A stretch of 64,000 bases of DNA from Rhodovibrionaceae bacterium (GTDB lineage: Bacteria > Pseudomonadota > Alphaproteobacteria > Kiloniellales > DSM-21159): positions 1 to 64,000 of the forward strand of contig JANQMX010000067.1 in assembly GCA_028279885.1 (NCBI GenBank), given 5' to 3'. Under the pieces are notes generated by a model. That model made no database searches and had not been told where the DNA came from. It saw only the letters and a list, made by a program, of their open reading frames with translations. How positions within the stretch are numbered: position 1 is the first letter of the stretch; each line of letters opens with the position of its first letter. Below, one piece after another: positions 20,801 through 29,117 of the stretch. A program made the position numbers and the translations under genes.

Positions 20801-21140
20801 CCACCTTCTCCCGCACGTCGGCCAAGGCGATGTCAGGGTCGAAGCCGGCATCGAACTCGAGCACCACGTTGGCGCCGCCCTCATAGGCCTGAGAGCGCAT
20901 CTCTTTGACGCCCTCGATGCCGTTCAGCTCCGTCTCCATCGGCTTGACCAGCAGACGCTCGGCATCCTCCGGCGAAATGCCGTTGTGAACCAGGGAGACA
21001 TAGATGATCGGGATGTTGATGTCCGGGTCGGCTTCCTTCGGGATTTCCTGATAGGCGTATGTGCCGGCGACCAGCAGCATCACCAGCGCGGCTAGCACCG
21101 TACGGGAATGGCTCAGCGCTGCATCGATGATGGCGCTCAC
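17898..21140 (-). CDS. RND efflux transporter permease (AcrB/HAE family)
   Basis: This 1080-residue inner-membrane pump subunit has the RND layout: a first membrane helix, a large periplasmic loop, six helices with VGMLVDGAIVVTEYADRKL, a second loop, and the final helices with GIGVIALAGIVVNNNIVLIDTYDR. It is proton-driven and should work with the membrane fusion protein encoded immediately upstream (overlap ATGA) and an outer-membrane channel encoded elsewhere. Substrates cannot be predicted. padR and the fusion-protein gene precede it in the same operon. Confidence 0.96.
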   Translation of the reverse strand: MSAIIDAALSHSRTVLAALVMLLVAGTYAYQEIPKEADPDINIPIIYVSLVHNGISPEDAERLLVKPMETELNGIEGVKEMRSQAYEGGANVVLEFDAGFDPDIALADVREKVDLAKSEIPEDAEEPTVHEVNFSLFPVMVVTLSGNVPERTLLRVARDLQDRVEAIPLVLEAEIGGDRDELIELVLDPLMLESYNIDARAVMEAVGNSNRLVTAGSMDTGAGRFPIKVPGLFEGRDDILDMPIKVNEDAVVRFRDIGVLRSTFVDPTSFVRINGQPGLSLEIKKRTGENIIETIERVKEVVIASSANWPEGVKYGFSSDKSTTIRTMLSDLQNNVLSAVLLVMIVIVAALGLRSAGLVGVAIPGSFLTGILVLATAGLTVNIVVLFSLILAVGMLVDGAIVVTEYADRKLSEGLGRKEAYAAAAKRMAWPIIAATATTLAAFTPLLFWPGVVGEFMKFLPITLIATLSASLLMALVFIPTLGSVLGRRAPAQPALASASGAPVESERSLPTRAYLGFLGMALKHPFLVVLGAVSLLVLVQIAYAKYGEGVEFFPDVEPDNVQIWVHGRGNFSIDERDALLRQVEQRIIDLQRERGEFHAIYGRSMAYSGRDNDDEPEDLIGSVQLEFTDWFARRPAETILDDIRERTSDLAGIMIEARKEEAGPPVGKPIQIQVASDWPELIPPVAQQIADKLRTIEGVRDVEDGLPIPGIELQLNVDRAQAAKFGADISLVGSYVQMLTKGLEIGEYRPDESDDEVDIVVRFPERYRNINELGQIRMQTENGLVPIANFVEWRPAPKVSLLRRMDGSRVMTVKADVGINPATGNPYLADTIAGEMRDWLATADIDRRVRLSFKGEDEEQAEAQAFLLKAFAIALFLMAAVLITQFNSFYSAFLILSAVVMSTIGVMLGLLITRQPFGIVMSGIGVIALAGIVVNNNIVLIDTYDRLKREMRDPLQAILETGAQRLRPVFLTTITTILGLMPMVLGANVDLANRMVQIGAPSTQWWTQLATAIAFGLAFSTLLTLVVTPCALLMRVRVEELLRRWRGGPDQPADGLPGDETGTVKPLPGAPRPVPEAAE

Positions 21141-22249
21141 GTGTCGCGCTCCTCGCTGTCTGCCTGCTGGGTCTCCTCGACGGAGCGCACCTTCTGGCCG
21201 TCGGAGACGAACTCCTGGCCGACGACGATCAGGGTGACGTCGCTGGGCAGGCCCGAAACCCAGATCCCGTCCTTCTTGTCCTCGACGATCTCGATCTCGG
21301 TGAAGCGGGCGCGGCTCTCCTCGTCGACCACCATGACGCCGATGGCGCCATTGTCGGAGAGGGTCAGGATCGCCGGCGAGATGTAGTGCGCCGCCACGGT
21401 CTCCAGCGGAATGGCGACCTCCGCTGTCATGCCGGCCGAGATCAGCCGCTCGGGATTGGCCACCTCGATCTCGGCACGGAAGGTGCGGGTCTGCGGGTCG
21501 GCGTTGGCGCCGATGAAGCGGACCACGCCGATCACGTCGCGCCCGTTGGCCAGGCGCGCCTCTGCGTCGACACCCACCTCAATCTGGCCGATGTCATGCT
21601 CGCTGATCGGGGCGACCAGGATGATGGGGTCGAGATCGATGATCTGACCGACCGTGTCGCCGGGCTCGACATAGTCGCCAAGCTCGACGTAGCGGTCTTC
21701 GAAGAAGCCGCCGAAGGGCGCCTGCACGGTCAGCATCCCGATCTGGATTTCCATGCGGCGCACCGCCGCTTGGGCGGCGTCGTACTCCGCCTGGGCGGCT
21801 GCAAGCTGGGTTTCCGCGCGGAAGCCCTTGCTGCGCAAGGTGCGCGCAGCCTCCAGCTCCAGGCGTTTCTGCTCCAGCAGCGCCTCGGCTTCCTGCAGGC
21901 TGGCCGGGCGCTCGCGCGGGTCGATCTGGGCCAGCACCTCGCCACTCTCCACCAGGGCGCCTTCCTGGACCGGAAGCTCGATGATCTGGCCCTCGGTCTC
22001 CGTCCTGATGTCGACCATGCGCTCGGCTTCCGTGCGACCGCGGACCAGCAAGATCTTGCGATGAAGCTGAGATTCGGACACGCGGGTCCGCACGGCGAAG
22101 GCCGCTTCCATGGCATCGACGTCCGCCGCAACCCTTTGGGTTTCCGGCTGGACCGGGTCATCCCCGACCATGCCGGAGGCAACCCAGCCGGTCGCCAAGG
22201 CGGCCAAGCCGACGGCAATCCAGACGGAGGTATGTCGTTTCTTAGGCAC
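21137..22249 (-). CDS. RND efflux periplasmic adaptor (HlyD/MFP family)
   Basis: The 370-residue product starts with a membrane anchor (about residues 8-27) and has the biotinyl-lipoyl-like half motifs (EGALVESGEVLAQIDPRE and VQAPFGGFFEDRYVELGDYV) on either side of a coiled-coil hairpin (about 115-165), then beta-barrel segments. It links the RND pump to an outer-membrane channel. Its stop overlaps the RND start and it follows padR by eight bases. Confidence 0.95.
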   Translation of the reverse strand: MPKKRHTSVWIAVGLAALATGWVASGMVGDDPVQPETQRVAADVDAMEAAFAVRTRVSESQLHRKILLVRGRTEAERMVDIRTETEGQIIELPVQEGALVESGEVLAQIDPRERPASLQEAEALLEQKRLELEAARTLRSKGFRAETQLAAAQAEYDAAQAAVRRMEIQIGMLTVQAPFGGFFEDRYVELGDYVEPGDTVGQIIDLDPIILVAPISEHDIGQIEVGVDAEARLANGRDVIGVVRFIGANADPQTRTFRAEIEVANPERLISAGMTAEVAIPLETVAAHYISPAILTLSDNGAIGVMVVDEESRARFTEIEIVEDKKDGIWVSGLPSDVTLIVVGQEFVSDGQKVRSVEETQQADSEERDT

Positions 22250-22257
22250 CTGTCCCT

Positions 22258-22866
22258 CTACTCGCCTATCAGAACCGAGGACGTGAGCGGAGCAGCTTTC
22301 TCCCCAGTAGAAGGAGACTCTTTGTAGATTTCGCGGCGCCGTTTCATCTCTACGAGCTCAGCGGCAAAGCGATCCCTGTTCTCGCGCAAATATTCTAGTG
22401 CCGCCCGGTACCAGGCCTGCCCGAAGCCATGAACGAAGCGCGTGCCCGGATGCTCGAGGCAGGCGTCGCAGTCATCCATGTCCGCGAGGCAGCTCTCATA
22501 CTCGGCCATTCTCTCATCAATGATATCGACGATGAACTCGGGCGGCAGCTGGTCGGCGAGATAGAGGATGAGCAGGAAGTCCGAGCGAAACTTATCGGGG
22601 CCCGGCGCGACCATGAGGGCCTGACGCAGGGCGCGCTCGCCGGAGGCGGTGAGGGAGTAGACCTTCTTGTCGGGGCGCTTTTCCTGGCTGAGCGCGGTGC
22701 CGTTCACCAAACCCTCGTTGCTCAGGCGCAGCAGGGCTGGATAGATCGAGCCGTAGGCGGCATCCTGGAAATGCCCAAGCGGGGCCTCCTGCAGGGCCTT
22801 GCGGATCTCATAGCCGCTGGCTTCGCCACCGCTCAACACCGCCAAGCAAAGGGTTCTTACGTCCAT
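22258..22866 (-). CDS. PadR-family transcriptional regulator
   Basis: The 202-residue product begins with a winged-helix PadR domain (LAVLSGGEASGYEIRKAL, then YGSIYPALLRLSNEGLV and VYSLTASGERAL) and has a helical C-terminal dimerisation half. PadR proteins commonly repress adjacent efflux genes until a ligand binds. It is the first gene of a padR-MFP-RND operon and probably regulates it through the AT-rich palindrome at 22886-22904. Confidence 0.93.
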   Translation of the reverse strand: MDVRTLCLAVLSGGEASGYEIRKALQEAPLGHFQDAAYGSIYPALLRLSNEGLVNGTALSQEKRPDKKVYSLTASGERALRQALMVAPGPDKFRSDFLLILYLADQLPPEFIVDIIDERMAEYESCLADMDDCDACLEHPGTRFVHGFGQAWYRAALEYLRENRDRFAAELVEMKRRREIYKESPSTGEKAAPLTSSVLIGE

Positions 22867-22885
22867 AACGCCTCTCCGGCCAAAC

Positions 22886-22904
22886 TATATCTCTGAATGA
22901 TATA
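22886..22904. promoter_or_regulatory. Candidate PadR operator
   Basis: TATATC, seven bases, then GATATA form a perfect inverted repeat 20 bases upstream of padR, followed by a further ATATATA tract. The AT-rich palindrome stands out from the GC-rich surroundings and suggests autorepression. Inferred from symmetry and position only. Confidence 0.5.
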
Positions 22905-23063
22905 TGACTGTTCGATATATAGCATCTCGAAATAACTTAGGAAAGCGACTGCGGCAAAACGCTCAGCTTCGCGACGAATTTGCCTAAAATACCATTATTA
23001 GGAGAGCGAAGCGCGTTGTGTTACTCTATAAGATGTGATGATAGGGCCAAAGGAGTTGGTTCC

Positions 23064-23441
23064 GTGATCGCTGGCAATATCGCTGTTTCCGGCGCGCAGT
23101 TTCAGGCCAAACGCCTGGCTGCCTCGGCGCACAACGTCGCCAACGCCGCAAACGGTACCGTCGGGGCTGTATCCGACGATCAGCAAGTGGGGCAGGTTCC
23201 GCTGCGGGTGGAAGGCGTCTCCCAGGCCGAAGGTGGCGTGCGCGGCGAGCCGCGCCCGGAACCGCGACCTGAACTGCAGGACGCGAGCCGCCGCCCGGAT
23301 GCCTTCGAGCGGGCGAAGGACGTTCGCCTCGAGAAGGAGATCGCCCACCAGCAGCAGATCAAGCATGCCTACTCGGCAAACCTGAAGGTCATACAGGCCG
23401 AAGACCGCATGCTGGGCACCTTGCTCGACCGGGAGGTTTGA
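23064..23441 (+). CDS. Orphan FlgC-like flagellar rod-related protein
   Basis: The 125-residue product has the rod-protein N-terminal pattern FQAKRLAASAHNVANAAN and a C-terminal helix AYSANLKVIQAEDRMLGTLLD, which matches the end of FlgC-like proteins (YEANLKVI...D.M...LL). The middle is Arg/Glu/Pro-rich and unrelated to normal FlgC. It lies far from the flagellar operon. The GTG at 23064 follows an AAAGGAG site by nine bases. It may be a specialised rod or hook-junction subunit; the exact role is unknown. Confidence 0.7.
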   Translation: MIAGNIAVSGAQFQAKRLAASAHNVANAANGTVGAVSDDQQVGQVPLRVEGVSQAEGGVRGEPRPEPRPELQDASRRPDAFERAKDVRLEKEIAHQQQIKHAYSANLKVIQAEDRMLGTLLDREV

Positions 23442-23556
23442 CGGCCCGGTCTGAAGGCTCAGTCTGGCGGCGCTGCTGCAATCCCGCTTTTGCCTTCTTC
23501 CTGTCCATCTCTAGAATGCCGCCGGCTCACGACTCGGCATTTTCTGGAGATTCTCT

Positions 23557-23976
23557 ATGGTCTTTTCTCGCGCGGTCTTGGCGATCGTTCTTTTCCTTGT
23601 CGCAGCCCCGCTGTCGGCTCAGGACAGCGGTGGGCTGAAGTTGGAGCTCAACCGACTACAGCCGCAGCCGGAGGCCTGCCGAACCTACCTGCTGTTCGCC
23701 AACGAGCTTGATGCCAACTTCAGCAAGCTGGTGCTTGACCTGGTCTTCTTCGACAGCGACGGCATCATCGCGCGCCGCTCCCTGGTCGACGCAGCGCCGC
23801 TGCCGGCGGCCAAGACGGTGGTGAAGATCTTCGACGTCGCCGACGTCGACTGCGCCAATCTCGGCAAGGTGTTGCTCAACGCCGTGCAGGACTGCGAGAC
23901 CGATGGCGCAAAGATCGAGGATTGTCTTTCCGTCGTCAGCCTCTCGTCTCGCTCCGACGTCATCTTCTATCAATAA
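23557..23976 (+). CDS. Secreted protein of unknown function
   Basis: The 139-residue product has a signal peptide (hydrophobic about residues 5-20, cleavage near PLSAQ) and a small domain with several Cys residues (EACRTYLLFAN, DVDCANLGKVLLNAVQDC, EDCLSVVSL) that could form disulfides in the periplasm. The family is not recognised beyond a general resemblance to hypothetical proteins of alphaproteobacteria. It is 62 bases upstream of the flavoenzyme gene on the same strand. Confidence 0.8.
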   Translation: MVFSRAVLAIVLFLVAAPLSAQDSGGLKLELNRLQPQPEACRTYLLFANELDANFSKLVLDLVFFDSDGIIARRSLVDAAPLPAAKTVVKIFDVADVDCANLGKVLLNAVQDCETDGAKIEDCLSVVSLSSRSDVIFYQ

Positions 23977-24038
23977 GCTCGCCTTACCTTGGGCGATCAC
24001 ACCGCCCCCTGTCGCCAGCTCCCTAAGAAGGCGCGCCC

Positions 24039-26126
24039 ATGTCCCGCGACCCGCGCTACGACATTCTCTTCGAACCTGTCCGGATTGGCCCGGTCACGGC
24101 GCGCAACCGCTTCTACCAGGTGCCCCACTGCAACGGCTTGGCGCGGTTGCATCCCCAGGCCGCGGCCGGCATGCGCCGGGTCAAGGCGGCCGGCGGTTGG
24201 GCGGTGATCAACACGGAAGAGGTGGAGCTTCATCACAGCTCCGACGTCTCCCCCTACATCGAAGGGCGGCTGTGGGACGATCGCGACATTCCCACTTTCC
24301 AGGCCTCGGTGGACGCCATCCACGCCGAAGGGGCCTTGGCCGGCATCGAGCTGGCGCATAACGGCTTTCATGCCCCCAACCGTTACAGCCGGGAGGTGCC
24401 GCTCGCGCCCTCTCATATGATGGTCGGCGCCCTGGACCCGGTGCAGGCGAGGGCGATGGACAAGCAGGACATTGCCAACCTGCGCCGCTGGCATCGCGAC
24501 GCCGCGCTGCGCGCCAAGCGGGCCGGCTTCGATATCATCTATTGCTACGCTGGCCACGATCTCACCTTGCCCATGCATTTCATCAGCCGGCGCTACAACC
24601 ACCGCAGCGATGAGTATGGCGGCAGCCTGGAAAACCGGGTGCGGCTCTACCGCGAGATCATCGAGGACACCAAGGAGGCGGTGGGCGACCGCTGCGCCGT
24701 GGCGGTCCGCTTCGCCGTCGACGAGGTCATGGGCGAAGAGGGACTCTGCAGCGAGACCGAGGGCCGCGAGGTCGTCGAGATGCTCGCCGAGCTGCCCGAC
24801 CTCTGGGACGTCAACGTCAGCGACTGGTCCAACGACTCCGTAACCGCCCGCTTCGGCGAGGAGGGCGGGCAGGAGCAGTACGTCGTCTTCGTCAAGTCGC
24901 TGACCAGCAAGCCGGTGGTCGGCGTCGGGCGTTTCACCTCGCCCGATGCCATGGTCAGCCAGATCAAGCGCGGCATCCTCGACCTGATCGGGGCAGCGCG
25001 CCCCTCGATCGCCGATCCCTTCCTGCCGAAGAAGATCGAGGAAGGGCGAATCGAGGACATCCGGGAGTGTATCGGCTGCAACATTTGCGTCTCCGGCGAC
25101 ATGATCATCGCCCCCATCCGCTGCACCCAAAACCCGACCAAGGGGGAGGAGTGGCGCAAGGGCTGGCACCCGGAAGAGATCGCAACCGCCAAGAGCCCAG
25201 AGGCGCAGGTGCTGGTCGTCGGCGCCGGCCCGGCCGGGCTGGAGTGTGCCTTGAGCGCCGCCCGACGCGGCTACTCGGTCGCCTTGGCTGAGGCCGGCCA
25301 GGCGTTGGGTGGCATTGCCGCCCGCATGGCGCGCCTGCCGGGCCTGGCCAGCTACGACCGGGTGCGCGGCTACCGCGAAGGCCAGCTGCGCCGCATGGCC
25401 AATGCGGAGATTTATCTCGACAGCCCGCTCTCCGCCGAGGAGGTGCTCGACTTCGGCGCCCGTTTCGTGGCCGTGGCGACGGGCGCCCGCTGGCGTCTCG
25501 ACGGCGTTGGCCGCGAGCATGCCTTGCCGTTGGCTTTTCTCGAGCGCGCCGAGCTGCTGTCTCCCGACGCTTTCCTCGACGGGACCGTCGAGGCGGAGAG
25601 GGTGCAGGGGCGCAAGCTCGTGATCTACGACGACGATCATTACCTGCTGGGCGGCGTCATTGCCGAAGCGCTGGCCGGGATGGGCGCTGACGTCACCCTG
25701 GTGACGCCGGCGGCCGATGTCTCGGCTTGGACGCACAACACCCTGGAGCAGGGGCGCATCCAAACCCGGCTTCTGGAGCTTGGCGTCACCATCCGCCCAC
25801 ACCGGACCTTGGCCGGTGCGGGTAACGGGGTTCTCACCCTGGCTTGCGTCTACACCGACAAGACCGAGGAGATCCCGTGCGACGTCTTGGTGCCGGTGAC
25901 CGCCCGCCTGCCGGAGGAGGCCCTGTTCCAGGCGCTCAAGGCACGGGAGGACGATTGGGCCGATGCCGGCATCGCCCAGGTCTCGCTGATCGGCGACGCC
26001 TTGGCGCCGGCCACCGTGGCCCACGCGGTCTACAGCGGCCACCGCCTGGCCCGCGAACTGGAGGAAGAGATCGACCTCGACGTCGTGCCCTTCCGCCGCG
26101 AGTTGCCCGGCATCGCCGGCGGCTAG
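24039..26126 (+). CDS. Trimethylamine/histamine dehydrogenase-family iron-sulfur flavoprotein
   Basis: The 695-residue product matches trimethylamine dehydrogenase (TMADH) along its length: an N-terminal Old-Yellow-Enzyme barrel with NRFYQVPHC (Cys31 aligns with the Cys that binds 6-S-cysteinyl FMN), the [4Fe-4S] site C344-x2-C347-x2-C350-x11-C362, and C-terminal ADP/FAD-like folds (VVGAGPAGLE). By alignment from memory, the TMADH substrate-bowl residues Tyr60 and Trp355 correspond to Glu61 and Asp354 here, so trimethylamine is an unlikely substrate; a charged amine or N-methyl amino acid is more plausible. Dimethylglycine or N-methylproline demethylases are related alternatives. An alpha/beta hydrolase gene follows after 14 bases. 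Confidence 0.9.
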   Translation: MSRDPRYDILFEPVRIGPVTARNRFYQVPHCNGLARLHPQAAAGMRRVKAAGGWAVINTEEVELHHSSDVSPYIEGRLWDDRDIPTFQASVDAIHAEGALAGIELAHNGFHAPNRYSREVPLAPSHMMVGALDPVQARAMDKQDIANLRRWHRDAALRAKRAGFDIIYCYAGHDLTLPMHFISRRYNHRSDEYGGSLENRVRLYREIIEDTKEAVGDRCAVAVRFAVDEVMGEEGLCSETEGREVVEMLAELPDLWDVNVSDWSNDSVTARFGEEGGQEQYVVFVKSLTSKPVVGVGRFTSPDAMVSQIKRGILDLIGAARPSIADPFLPKKIEEGRIEDIRECIGCNICVSGDMIIAPIRCTQNPTKGEEWRKGWHPEEIATAKSPEAQVLVVGAGPAGLECALSAARRGYSVALAEAGQALGGIAARMARLPGLASYDRVRGYREGQLRRMANAEIYLDSPLSAEEVLDFGARFVAVATGARWRLDGVGREHALPLAFLERAELLSPDAFLDGTVEAERVQGRKLVIYDDDHYLLGGVIAEALAGMGADVTLVTPAADVSAWTHNTLEQGRIQTRLLELGVTIRPHRTLAGAGNGVLTLACVYTDKTEEIPCDVLVPVTARLPEEALFQALKAREDDWADAGIAQVSLIGDALAPATVAHAVYSGHRLARELEEEIDLDVVPFRRELPGIAGG

Positions 26127-26140
26127 GGCAGGGGACTCTC

Positions 26141-27469
26141 ATGGCCATCGAACGCCTGTTGCAAAGCCCGCTCGGCAACCTGCTGATGCGGCCCTGGTTC
26201 GACCGGGTCGGTGTGCCCGTGGTCACCCGCGTCTATTTCCCGCTGTCCAACATCTGGGCCATCGCCAGCCGGGCCGAAGGCTCGCTCGGCCGCTTCTACG
26301 AGCTCTTGGGCGCCCGGCCGAAGATGCCGGGCCTGGAGGCGGCGTTGACCCGCACCGCCAATCTCGGGCGGGCCTACCGCACCGCGGCGACTCACTGGGA
26401 AAAGAGCTTCTTCGCCGAGAAGGCGCCCGACAATCGAACCTTGGCCGAGGCCGAGCGCCGCCGCGTGCGGGCCGCGCAAAGCTGGATGAGCGCCCGCATG
26501 CTCTTCCTCCCCGGGCTTGCCGCCTGGCCTTCCGTTCAATGGGAGGTGCCGAGCCCCGGCGACCTCTTGGCGCGCCACGGCCCCCGTCTCAAGGGCGGTC
26601 TCGCGGCCTATCCCGCCCCGACGAAGCTCGAACCGGAACAGTCCCACGCCTACAGCGAGGCCGGCGTGCGCACCTATTGGCTGCGCTATCCCTCGCCGGT
26701 GATGGGCGACACCGCCTGGGCGCGGGTGAGCGAGCCCGCCGACCGGGAGCCGGCCGGCACCGTGCTCTTTCTCCACGGCATCGGCATGGAAACCGAGATG
26801 TGGCGGCGCACGGCGCAACTGGTCAACGTCATGCAGAGCCGGGGCTTCCGCACCATTGCTCCCGAGGGGCCCTGGCACGGCCGCCGAAGGATGCCGGGGC
26901 GCAGCGGCGGTGGACCGGTGATCGGCCGTGGTCCGGAAGGCTTTCTCATGTTCATGCAGGCCATGATCGCCGAGACCGGGGCGCTGATCGGCTGGGCCCG
27001 TGGGCTGGATGATGGCCCGGTCGGTCTCTCCGGTACCTCGCTCGGGGCGCTGACGGCCCAGAAGCTCGTCGACGCGGCCCGTCACTGGCCGGCGGAGTAC
27101 TGCCCGGATGCGCTCTGTCTGTTGTCTACCACCGGCGATCTCCTGGGCGTGCTCAACGCCGGCAGCATGAGCCGCGATCTCGGCGTCGACGAGCAGTTCC
27201 AGCAGGCGGGCTGGGATGATGACGCGCTCAAGACCTGGCTGCCGCTCTTGGAGCCCGAGGCGCCCTGCATGGCGCCTGACAAGATCGTGCTGGTGCTCGG
27301 CATGGTCGACGACCTCACGCCCTATCCCGGCGGCAAGGACCTGGCCAAGCGCTGGGGCGTGCCGGAGGAGAACGTCTTCGACAGCGAGCACGGCCATTTC
27401 TCCGCCTCGCTCAACGTGCTGCGCGACCCCCGGCCGCTCGACCGCTTCGCGGCCCTTCTCAAGGGCTGA
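26141..27469 (+). CDS. Alpha/beta hydrolase
   Basis: The 442-residue product has an alpha/beta hydrolase domain in its second half: the oxyanion region VLFLHGIGMETEMWRR, nucleophile elbow GTSLG (Ser), likely acid Asp in VLGMVDDLTPYPGG and catalytic His in DSEHGHFSAS. The N-terminal 170 residues are hydrophobic-basic and not recognised. It resembles ABHD18-like proteins, but the substrate is unknown. The ATG at 26141 is preferred to a much longer upstream extension that is only the preceding gene in another frame. Confidence 0.85.
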   Translation: MAIERLLQSPLGNLLMRPWFDRVGVPVVTRVYFPLSNIWAIASRAEGSLGRFYELLGARPKMPGLEAALTRTANLGRAYRTAATHWEKSFFAEKAPDNRTLAEAERRRVRAAQSWMSARMLFLPGLAAWPSVQWEVPSPGDLLARHGPRLKGGLAAYPAPTKLEPEQSHAYSEAGVRTYWLRYPSPVMGDTAWARVSEPADREPAGTVLFLHGIGMETEMWRRTAQLVNVMQSRGFRTIAPEGPWHGRRRMPGRSGGGPVIGRGPEGFLMFMQAMIAETGALIGWARGLDDGPVGLSGTSLGALTAQKLVDAARHWPAEYCPDALCLLSTTGDLLGVLNAGSMSRDLGVDEQFQQAGWDDDALKTWLPLLEPEAPCMAPDKIVLVLGMVDDLTPYPGGKDLAKRWGVPEENVFDSEHGHFSASLNVLRDPRPLDRFAALLKG

Positions 27470-27505
27470 CTTGCACCGGTCGCGACCCTACTTATAGTCC
27501 GCATC

Positions 27506-28699
27506 ATGAATTCTCTGGGTCTCCATAAGCCGCCTGCCGAGACGCGGGTCGTGGTCGCCATGTCGGGCGGGGTCGATAGCTCCGTGACCGCTGCTGTGCT
27601 GCGCGAGGAAGGCTACGACGTGGTCGGCATCACCCTGCAGCTCTACGACCACGGCCAGGCGGTCAACAAGGCCAAGGCCTGCTGCGCTGGCCAAGACATC
27701 TACGATGCCCGCCAAGTGGCCGAGCGCCTCGACATGCCGCACTACGTGCTGGACTACGAGAGCCGCTTTCGCAGCTCGGTGATCGACGATTTCGCCGACA
27801 GCTACCTGCGCGGCGAGACGCCGATCCCCTGCGTGCGCTGCAATCAGTCGGTCAAGTTCCGCGACCTGCTTTCCACCGCCCGAGACCTGGGCGCCGAGGC
27901 GCTGGCGACCGGCCACTACATCCGCCGGGTCGAGGGGGAGGGCGGCGCCGAACTGCACCGGGCCGTGGACCACGAGCGGGACCAGAGCTACTTCCTCTTC
28001 GCCACCACCCGCGAACAGCTCGACTTCCTGCGCTTTCCCCTGGGTGGCCTGACCAAGCCTGAGACTCGCGCCCTGGCCGAGCGCTTCGGCCTCGCCATCG
28101 CCGATAAGCCCGACAGTCAGGACATCTGCTTCGTGCCGAATGGCTCCTACGCCCGGGTGGTCGAGCGCCTGCGCCCCGGCGCGCTCGACCCCGGCGAGAT
28201 CGTCGACCTGGAGGGCAGCGTGCTCGGCACGCATCAGGGCATCATCAACTTCACCATCGGTCAGCGCCGCGGCCTCGGCGTCGGCGGCACCGCCGAGCCG
28301 CTCTATGTCGTGCGCCTGGAGCCGGAGGCCCGCCGGGTCGTGGTCGGCCCCAAAGAGGCGCTCGCCCGCGACCGGGTCTTCGCCAACGAGCTCAATTGGC
28401 TCGGAGAGGGCAGGGGTCCCGCCGAGGGCCAGGCCGTCACCGTGAAGCTCCGCTCAGTGCAGGCGCCCGCACAGGCCCGCCTGTTCGCGCAAGACGACGG
28501 GATCATGATCGCCCTGGAGACGCCGCAGTACGGCATCTCGCCGGGTCAGGCCGCGGTCTTCTATGACGGCGACCGGGTCTTGGGCGGCGGCTGGATCCAG
28601 CGCGCCGAAGGCGATTGGCAGGCTGCAGCTCCCATCGGTGGAGAGCGTGTGGAGCTTCGCTTGGAGGCCGGCCTGACAGAGACCCCGGCCGCTCCCTGA
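27506..28699 (+). CDS. mnmA: tRNA-specific 2-thiouridylase MnmA
   Basis: MnmA inserts sulfur at position 2 of wobble uridine-34 in tRNA-Lys, -Glu and -Gln. The 397-residue product has the PP-loop SGGVDSSV, the catalytic cysteines in [11 protein letters not shown] and SQDICFVP, and the GQRRGLGV loop. It is complete. Its last 55 codons and downstream flank occur a second time, diverged, at 35944-36138, on the far side of the catabolic island. Confidence 0.98.
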   Translation: MNSLGLHKPPAETRVVVAMSGGVDSSVTAAVLREEGYDVVGITLQLYDHGQAVNKAKACCAGQDIYDARQVAERLDMPHYVLDYESRFRSSVIDDFADSYLRGETPIPCVRCNQSVKFRDLLSTARDLGAEALATGHYIRRVEGEGGAELHRAVDHERDQSYFLFATTREQLDFLRFPLGGLTKPETRALAERFGLAIADKPDSQDICFVPNGSYARVVERLRPGALDPGEIVDLEGSVLGTHQGIINFTIGQRRGLGVGGTAEPLYVVRLEPEARRVVVGPKEALARDRVFANELNWLGEGRGPAEGQAVTVKLRSVQAPAQARLFAQDDGIMIALETPQYGISPGQAAVFYDGDRVLGGGWIQRAEGDWQAAAPIGGERVELRLEAGLTETPAAP

Positions 28700-28738
28700 T
28701 AGACGCCTCTTGGCCCGACAGGCCCGTGGCGGGGTAGC
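28532..28738. repeat. Left direct repeat: mnmA 3' end plus first 11 bases of tRNA-Met
   Basis: This segment matches 35944-36138 with scattered mismatches and a net 12-base gap. It covers the final codons of mnmA, the intergenic spacer and GGCGGGGTAGC, the first 11 bases of the tRNA-Met found intact at 36128. After 28738 the tRNA sequence breaks off. The two copies flank the island exactly, which marks them as its integration junctions. Confidence 0.85.
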
Positions 28739-29117
28739 GCACGGTCGGAGCGGACAGGCGCTGGGATGGGCTCCCCCATGACGGCAAAGGGCGCGCTCGT
28801 CCCATCGGGTTTGCGCCCTCCGTTGCTCCACTGGGCGGTCGTCAGGCCACTTCCCCGATGGGCCTTGCATCGCGCTGCACCACCTTCCCGGTGGCTCGCC
28901 CTTCTTGGATTGCCGGGACTGCGCAAGAAACAGACGCTGATCGGACCTAGGCACAGAACGTTCTAGGCGAAGCGCAGTCAACATAATATTGATCAAATAT
29001 CAAAGAATGAATACTCTGACGGTCGTCGATGCATCTTGATGGCCAGGCGGTGTCCGGCCTCGGTGACGTGCGCCCGGTGGCTTACAAGTATGTGTTTTTG
29101 GGAGGAGAGCTGTTCGA
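28739..29117. other. Gene-free left end of the island
   Basis: This 379-base stretch has two parts. About 28739-28965 is GC-rich with no convincing gene on either strand; several short minus-strand frames are open but have no recognisable protein. About 28966-29117 is AT-rich and holds the palindrome at 28989-29003 and a strong ribosome-binding site (GGGAGGAG) for the next gene. Confidence 0.6.
28989..29003. promoter_or_regulatory. Candidate GntR operator 1 (island dehydrogenase)
   Basis: TTGATCAAATATCAA has perfect TTGAT/ATCAA arms around five bases. It lies about 115 bases before the dehydrogenase gene. An almost identical 15-mer (two central bases differ) precedes the TRAP operon at 31051-31065, and a GntR/FadR-type regulator is encoded between them, so both are probable binding sites for it. 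Confidence 0.65.

Noticed and set aside
23997-26042. 681-codon minus-strand frame opposite the TMADH-like gene
   Set aside because: Antisense shadow; the plus-strand protein matches TMADH end to end.
28739-28965. Group II intron end at the left island border
   Set aside because: No domain V hairpin and no reverse transcriptase gene could be seen.
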